From the NCBI GenBank assembly GCA_913041325.1, contig CAJWHU010000073.1:1-7389 (forward strand): DNA of 7,389 bases, given 5' to 3'. Shown here piece after piece: positions 6,475 to 7,389 of this stretch; the stretch's first letter is position 1; every line of letters starts with the position of its first letter. The notes below the pieces were generated by a model. It saw nothing but the letters and a program-made list of their open reading frames with translations. It was not told the DNA's origin and made no database searches. The DNA is from an uncultured Fidelibacterota bacterium (lineage in GTDB: Bacteria > Marinisomatota > Marinisomatia > Marinisomatales > UBA1611). The position numbers were made by a program, and so were the translations under genes.

Positions 6475-7389
6475 CTAAAATATTTTGAACCGAATGGTAA
6501 TGAGTGAGACCTCACCAAGCAGACCTACAGATTGGTGTGAGTAGTCAATGCCTATACTTCTATTGTTTGAAATAAATTTTTCATACCCAAGCCCAAAATT
6601 CAGTGAGTTAAAAGGTAAAATTGAATCATCTTGATTAGCTTGCGCTATTCCAACCCCTTTTATGCCACCCCTTAAGTAAAATATATTTCCCCCAATTCCT
6701 TTTAGAGCATACTCAGAGCCTATGTTAATTGATTCACTATTATTATTGGGGTGAAGAACATCCATAGATAGTGCAAGTGAGTGAAAGCTATTAACTATAG
6801 GTTTCATTGAAATCCCGAGTCTAAAAATTAGTGGAAGCTCCCAGGACTCTGTTCTAAATTGTCCGATTACATTATCATAGTTTCCATTCTCATTTTCAAG
6901 AATATCAATTGGGTTGATCAGATCTATTCCGTCATACCGCATTTTTGACCCATAATTTGATATACTCATACCAATTTTCATGCCATCATTTCTCTGACCG
7001 GTTCTTGAAAAAAATATTGTTTTAACAATAACTCCTAGATCAAGTGCTAATGCCCTAGCTGATGAATGCCAGATATTTGATGTTATCATTTTAAATGATG
7101 TACCAAATGAAAACCACTCAACCAGATTCTTCCCATATGCTACAGATGCTGCAAGCTCGTTGGCTCCATAGTATTCACCAGTACCGTTTTGATTGCTGAC
7201 ATTGGTAACTTCGATTGAACCGTAATCAAAATCGGTAAACCATGCACTAATTGTCCCAAAATTTCCCATGTTTACAGCAGCAGCAATAGTGGAATGCTTA
7301 ATACCTGCTACCCAATCTTGGGAAGAGACACCTAATTCTAAACCGTTTATTCCTGCTAACCCCGCAGGGTTCCAGTAAGAAGAGATTGC
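6475..7389 (-). CDS. PorV/PorQ-family outer-membrane beta-barrel protein, 5' end beyond window
   Basis: The frame is open from the right edge to a TAG at 6475, giving 304 residues without the true start. An internal ATG at 7269 exists but is not the real start, because the 40 codons before it encode AISSYWNPAGLAGINGLELG, the hallmark N-terminal segment of PorV/PorQ-type barrels (often xxxxFWNPAGLA). The rest is a run of amphipathic strands with polar loops, for example ELAASVAYGKNLVEWFSFGT, LALDLGVIVKT, MKIGMSISNYG and LNFGLGYEKF, and it ends in ITIRFKIF, a terminal aromatic residue typical of outer-membrane barrels. About 30-45 N-terminal residues, including the signal peptide, are probably missing. 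In Bacteroidota PorV carries T9SS cargo to the sortase, while many paralogues in other FCB lineages have unknown roles. Its place upstream of a chaperone-like lipoprotein and a T9SS cargo gene fits an export role, which is inference. Confidence 0.84.
   Translation of the reverse strand, partial: AISSYWNPAGLAGINGLELGVSSQDWVAGIKHSTIAAAVNMGNFGTISAWFTDFDYGSIEVTNVSNQNGTGEYYGANELAASVAYGKNLVEWFSFGTSFKMITSNIWHSSARALALDLGVIVKTIFFSRTGQRNDGMKIGMSISNYGSKMRYDGIDLINPIDILENENGNYDNVIGQFRTESWELPLIFRLGISMKPIVNSFHSLALSMDVLHPNNNSESINIGSEYALKGIGGNIFYLRGGIKGVGIAQANQDDSILPFNSLNFGLGYEKFISNNRSIGIDYSHQSVGLLGEVSLITIRFKIF

Noticed and set aside
6475..7269. ATG at 7269 as the start of the PorV-like gene
   Set aside because: The frame stays open to the right edge and the 40 codons upstream encode the family's N-terminal SYWNPAGLAG motif, so the gene is truncated by the window rather than starting here.

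Overview
The window is AT-rich and carries six protein-coding genes, two of them cut by the window edges. It looks like a chromosomal piece of a marine bacterium of the FCB group. The reasons are two C-terminal type IX secretion (T9SS) sorting domains, a PorV/PorQ-type outer-membrane protein, three lipoproteins with an FCB-style lipobox, the Cys-bounded GCTD...NY...DDGSC repeats common in marine FCB lineages, and no clear Shine-Dalgarno sequences before the starts. Candidatus Marinimicrobia, a marine Bacteroidota/Balneolota lineage or a Fibrobacterota relative all fit; this placement is inference.

Layout: 1-737 (minus) is the start of a lipoprotein with a duplicated FPVTFVMPDG repeat, leaving the window on the left. 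738-929 is a divergent, AT-rich regulatory gap with an imperfect palindrome. 930-2945 (plus) is a secreted GH5 glucanase with a CBM6-like module and a T9SS tail. It meets, with only 4 bp between stop codons, a four-gene minus-strand cluster that reads from the right edge leftward: a PorV/PorQ-family protein (6475-7389, partial), a SurA/PrsA-like lipoprotein (4990-6465), a GH16 laminarinase lipoprotein (4011-4997) and a GH16 lichenase with a T9SS tail (2950-4014). The last three genes are joined by 8-bp and 4-bp overlaps and are very probably one operon.

The most striking feature is that the lichenase at 2950-4014 is circularly permuted. The segment that forms the N-terminus of Bacillus-type lichenases sits after the catalytic half, as in the known Fibrobacter succinogenes 1,3-1,4-beta-glucanase, and it is followed by a T9SS sorting domain.

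Together the genes describe extracellular attack on beta-glucans. A surface-anchored laminarinase would cut beta-1,3-glucan, a T9SS-exported permuted lichenase would cut mixed-linkage beta-1,3-1,4-glucan, and a T9SS-exported GH5 with a carbohydrate-binding module would probably act on a beta-1,3- or beta-1,4-linked glucan. The PorV-like and SurA-like genes upstream suggest export or folding helpers co-expressed with the cargo. No SusC/SusD pair, transporter, regulator, RNA gene, CRISPR array or insertion sequence is visible.
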